A stretch of DNA of 15,911 bases. Source: an uncultured Coriobacteriaceae bacterium. GTDB lineage: Bacteria > Actinomycetota > Coriobacteriia > Coriobacteriales > QAMH01. The DNA lies in the NCBI GenBank assembly GCA_902783925.1, contig CACZSV010000124.1, positions 1 through 15,911 of the forward strand, read 5' to 3'. Both the position numbers and the translations under genes were made by a program. Shown one piece after another: positions 15,802-15,911 of this stretch; the first letter of the stretch is position 1, and each line of letters starts with the position of its first letter. Below the pieces are notes generated by a model. The model searched no databases and had not been told where the DNA came from. It saw nothing but the letters and a program-made list of their open reading frames with translations.

Positions 15802-15829
15802 GGCGAGCTAAGGCGCGCCCCTACTCGCC
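15802..15829. terminator. Imperfect hairpin at the convergent 3' ends
   Basis: GGCGAG (15802-15807) pairs with CTCGCC (15824-15829), with further partial pairing inside around GGCGCGCC. It overlaps the stop codon of the minus-strand gene at the right edge and lies 109 bp past the HD-GYP stop. There is no T-run. A transcript-end role is possible but weakly supported. The rest of 15694-15801 shows nothing clear. Confidence 0.3.
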
Positions 15830-15911
15830 GTCTTCTTCACTTTTCTCTTCGCCAATGCGCCTATGCAAGGCGAGCACGTAGCTTTCCGGGTCGTTTTTGA
15901 AGGCAATGCAC
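15821..15911 (-). CDS. 3' end of an unrecognised gene
   Basis: The last 29 codons of a minus-strand gene that continues beyond the window. They read as a plausible protein end with FKNDPESYVLALHRRIGEE and a strongly acidic tail, closed by TAG at 15821-15823. No family can be assigned from so short a piece. It converges on the HD-GYP gene. Confidence 0.6.
   Translation of the reverse strand, partial: CIAFKNDPESYVLALHRRIGEEKSEEDGE

Noticed and set aside
15753..15829. Imperfect direct repeat of GGGCRAGCTAA...CTAC near 15753 and 15801
   Set aside because: The match is interrupted and short, the region is small, and no third copy is present, so chance cannot be excluded.

Overview
The window is GC-rich bacterial chromosome. 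It carries a Gram-positive sortase-anchored surface protein (LPRTG motif, membrane helix, charged tail), strong purine-rich ribosome binding sites and compact operons. The gene mix (SWIM/SNF2 helicase, EpsC-type serine acetyltransferase, ThrH, an LPxTG surface protein, 7TM HD-GYP) would suit an anaerobic, gut-type actinobacterium of class Coriobacteriia. That placement is an inference from gene content and style; no 16S or other marker is present.

Layout: (1) 1-622 is gene-free. About 10-380 holds a tandem array of roughly 52-bp units, each able to fold into a two-part hairpin. 465-622 holds several unrelated dyads, the last directly after a stop codon. (2) 623-5477, minus strand, is a three-gene operon read from right to left: a SWIM-type SNF2 helicase, a TcdA-like tRNA t6A dehydratase and a SpoU/TrmH RNA methyltransferase. 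(3) 5640-8172, plus strand, is a four-gene run: serine O-acetyltransferase, a 6-pyruvoyl/6-carboxytetrahydropterin synthase family protein, ThrH (HAD phosphatase/phosphotransferase) and a small two-helix membrane protein. (4) 8269-11808, minus strand, is a 1179-residue secreted, wall-anchored protein, converging on region 3. (5) 11809-12127 is a divergent control region with a perfect 8-bp dyad followed by a T-run. (6) 12128-15693, plus strand, is a two-gene signalling unit. Its first protein looks like a transmembrane sensor histidine kinase, but the phosphoacceptor His and the ATP-binding residues are gone. Its second is a seven-helix membrane protein with an intact HD-GYP phosphodiesterase domain. 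(7) 15821-15911, minus strand, is the 3' end of an unrecognised gene.

The most interesting items are the pseudo-histidine kinase paired with an HD-GYP enzyme and divergent from a large surface protein, and the hairpin tandem array at the left edge. The helicase operon joins an ATP-driven nucleic-acid motor to two RNA-modifying enzymes. The plus-strand run mixes serine/cysteine and homoserine/serine phosphate chemistry with a pterin-type enzyme.
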